Positions 63,712-64,000 of a stretch of DNA of 64,000 bases are shown one piece after another. The stretch's first letter is position 1. Each line of letters begins with the position of its first letter. This DNA comes from JAGXLC01 sp041686375 (GTDB lineage: Bacteria > Bacteroidota > Bacteroidia > Bacteroidales > UBA12077), in the NCBI GenBank assembly GCA_041686375.1, contig JAWLEB010000003.1:62001-126000 (forward strand). The letters run 5' to 3'. The translations under genes and the position numbers were made by a program. The notes beneath the pieces were generated by a model. It was not told the DNA's origin. It saw only the letters and a list, made by a program, of their open reading frames with translations, and made no database searches.

Positions 63712-63972
63712 ATGAAGTTTACTGCAGAAATTAATGTAATGCCATTAAAGAACCTCCTTGATCCGCAGGGGAAAGCTGTAAAAAGCAGTATGAAAAAAAT
63801 AGGCTTTAACAATGTCGATGATGTAAGGATAGGCAAACACATTACCCTGGAACTAGAAGCAGAAAACAAGGAGAAAGCAATGGAGCAGGTAAATGAGGCT
63901 TGCAACAAACTTTTAGCAAATCCTGTTATGGAGGGATATAGTTATATTGTTGAAGCTGCTGATGAGAATTAA
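63712..63972 (+). CDS. purS: Phosphoribosylformylglycinamidine synthase subunit PurS
   Basis: 86 residues, standard for PurS. It begins KFTAEINVMPLKNLLDPQGKAV and continues with GFNNVDDVRIGKHITLELE and LLANPVMEGYSYIVE blocks. PurS bridges PurL and PurQ in the third reaction of purine synthesis. Its neighbours purL and purQ would lie outside the window or elsewhere. The last 28 bases of the window hold no feature. Confidence 0.9.
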   Translation: MKFTAEINVMPLKNLLDPQGKAVKSSMKKIGFNNVDDVRIGKHITLELEAENKEKAMEQVNEACNKLLANPVMEGYSYIVEAADEN

Positions 63973-64000
63973 TTGGGTTCATCATTTGAACTATCATCAC

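Noticed and set aside
1..64000. CRISPR arrays, tRNA or rRNA genes, prophage, toxin-antitoxin or defence islands
   Set aside because: No regular short repeats with spacers, no cloverleaf-type sequences, and no transposase, integrase, restriction or toxin gene was recognised in reading both strands.

Overview
The window is a dense, low-GC (roughly 36-38 %, estimated by eye) chromosomal stretch from a member of the Bacteroidota. I think it is an anaerobic or facultative Bacteroidales/Marinilabiliales-type organism. The grounds are: SprA (type IX secretion/gliding translocon) next to ruvA and gcvH, the fused LpxC-FabZ enzyme, the fused ResB/CcsA haem-handling protein, RF2 with the +1 programmed frameshift, IF2 with a very long charged N-terminus, DUF4837 and DUF4105 proteins, and promoters of the TTTG / TAnnTTTG type (typically TATTTTTG). 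Shine-Dalgarno sites are scarce. HydF and a NuoE-like hydrogenase/NADH subunit cut by the left edge suggest [FeFe]-hydrogenase metabolism. No tRNA, rRNA, CRISPR array, prophage or intact transposase gene was seen.

Layout. 1-361: partial NuoE-like [2Fe-2S] subunit (minus). 0.67-4.8 kb: small lipoprotein, membrane metallophosphoesterase, SDR oxidoreductase, double-VOC protein. 5-8 kb: ResB-CcsA fusion. 8.1-13.8 kb (minus): patatin with a BamA-like barrel, class I fumarase, ArsC-like protein, prfB. 13.9-17.5 kb (minus): two LPP20-like lipoproteins, recX, prmC. 17.6-21.4 kb: ribD, DUF4105 membrane protein, aminotransferase. 21.9-28.2 kb (plus): M23 peptidase, dxr, rseP, tatA, MltD-like lytic transglycosylase, DUF4837 lipoprotein. 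28.4-30.9 kb: M17 aminopeptidase and pdxA. 30.9-37.7 kb (minus): sufB-C-D-S-E, sufT-like gene and queG, a whole SUF Fe-S assembly operon with an Fe-S client at its end. 37.9-43.5 kb: thiL, then lpxD / lpxC-fabZ / lpxA (lipid A) and an HD phosphohydrolase. 43.9-48.7 kb: rimP-nusA-infB behind a terminator-like leader. 48.8-57.3 kb (minus): gcvH, sprA, ruvA. 57.4-60.1 kb: an aspartase-family gene paired with hydF. The rest: methyltransferase, glutaminyl-cyclase-like lipoprotein, HAD-like protein, pssA, purS.

The coding content is mostly conserved housekeeping. The least explained material is between genes. (i) A two-module intergenic repeat family, here called R1 and R2, occurs at 1.1, 2.8, 15.9, 17.5, 43.7 and 62.5 kb and always has the same orientation relative to an adjacent gene start. 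(ii) A 266-bp nested palindrome at 21.4-21.7 kb carries IS200/IS605-like GC-rich hairpin motifs. (iii) A MITE-like nested palindrome lies at 28.2 kb. (iv) A hairpin cluster lies at 20.1 kb. The most interesting gene-level observation is the aspA-like/hydF pair. I did not find a clear new multi-gene system such as a defence island.
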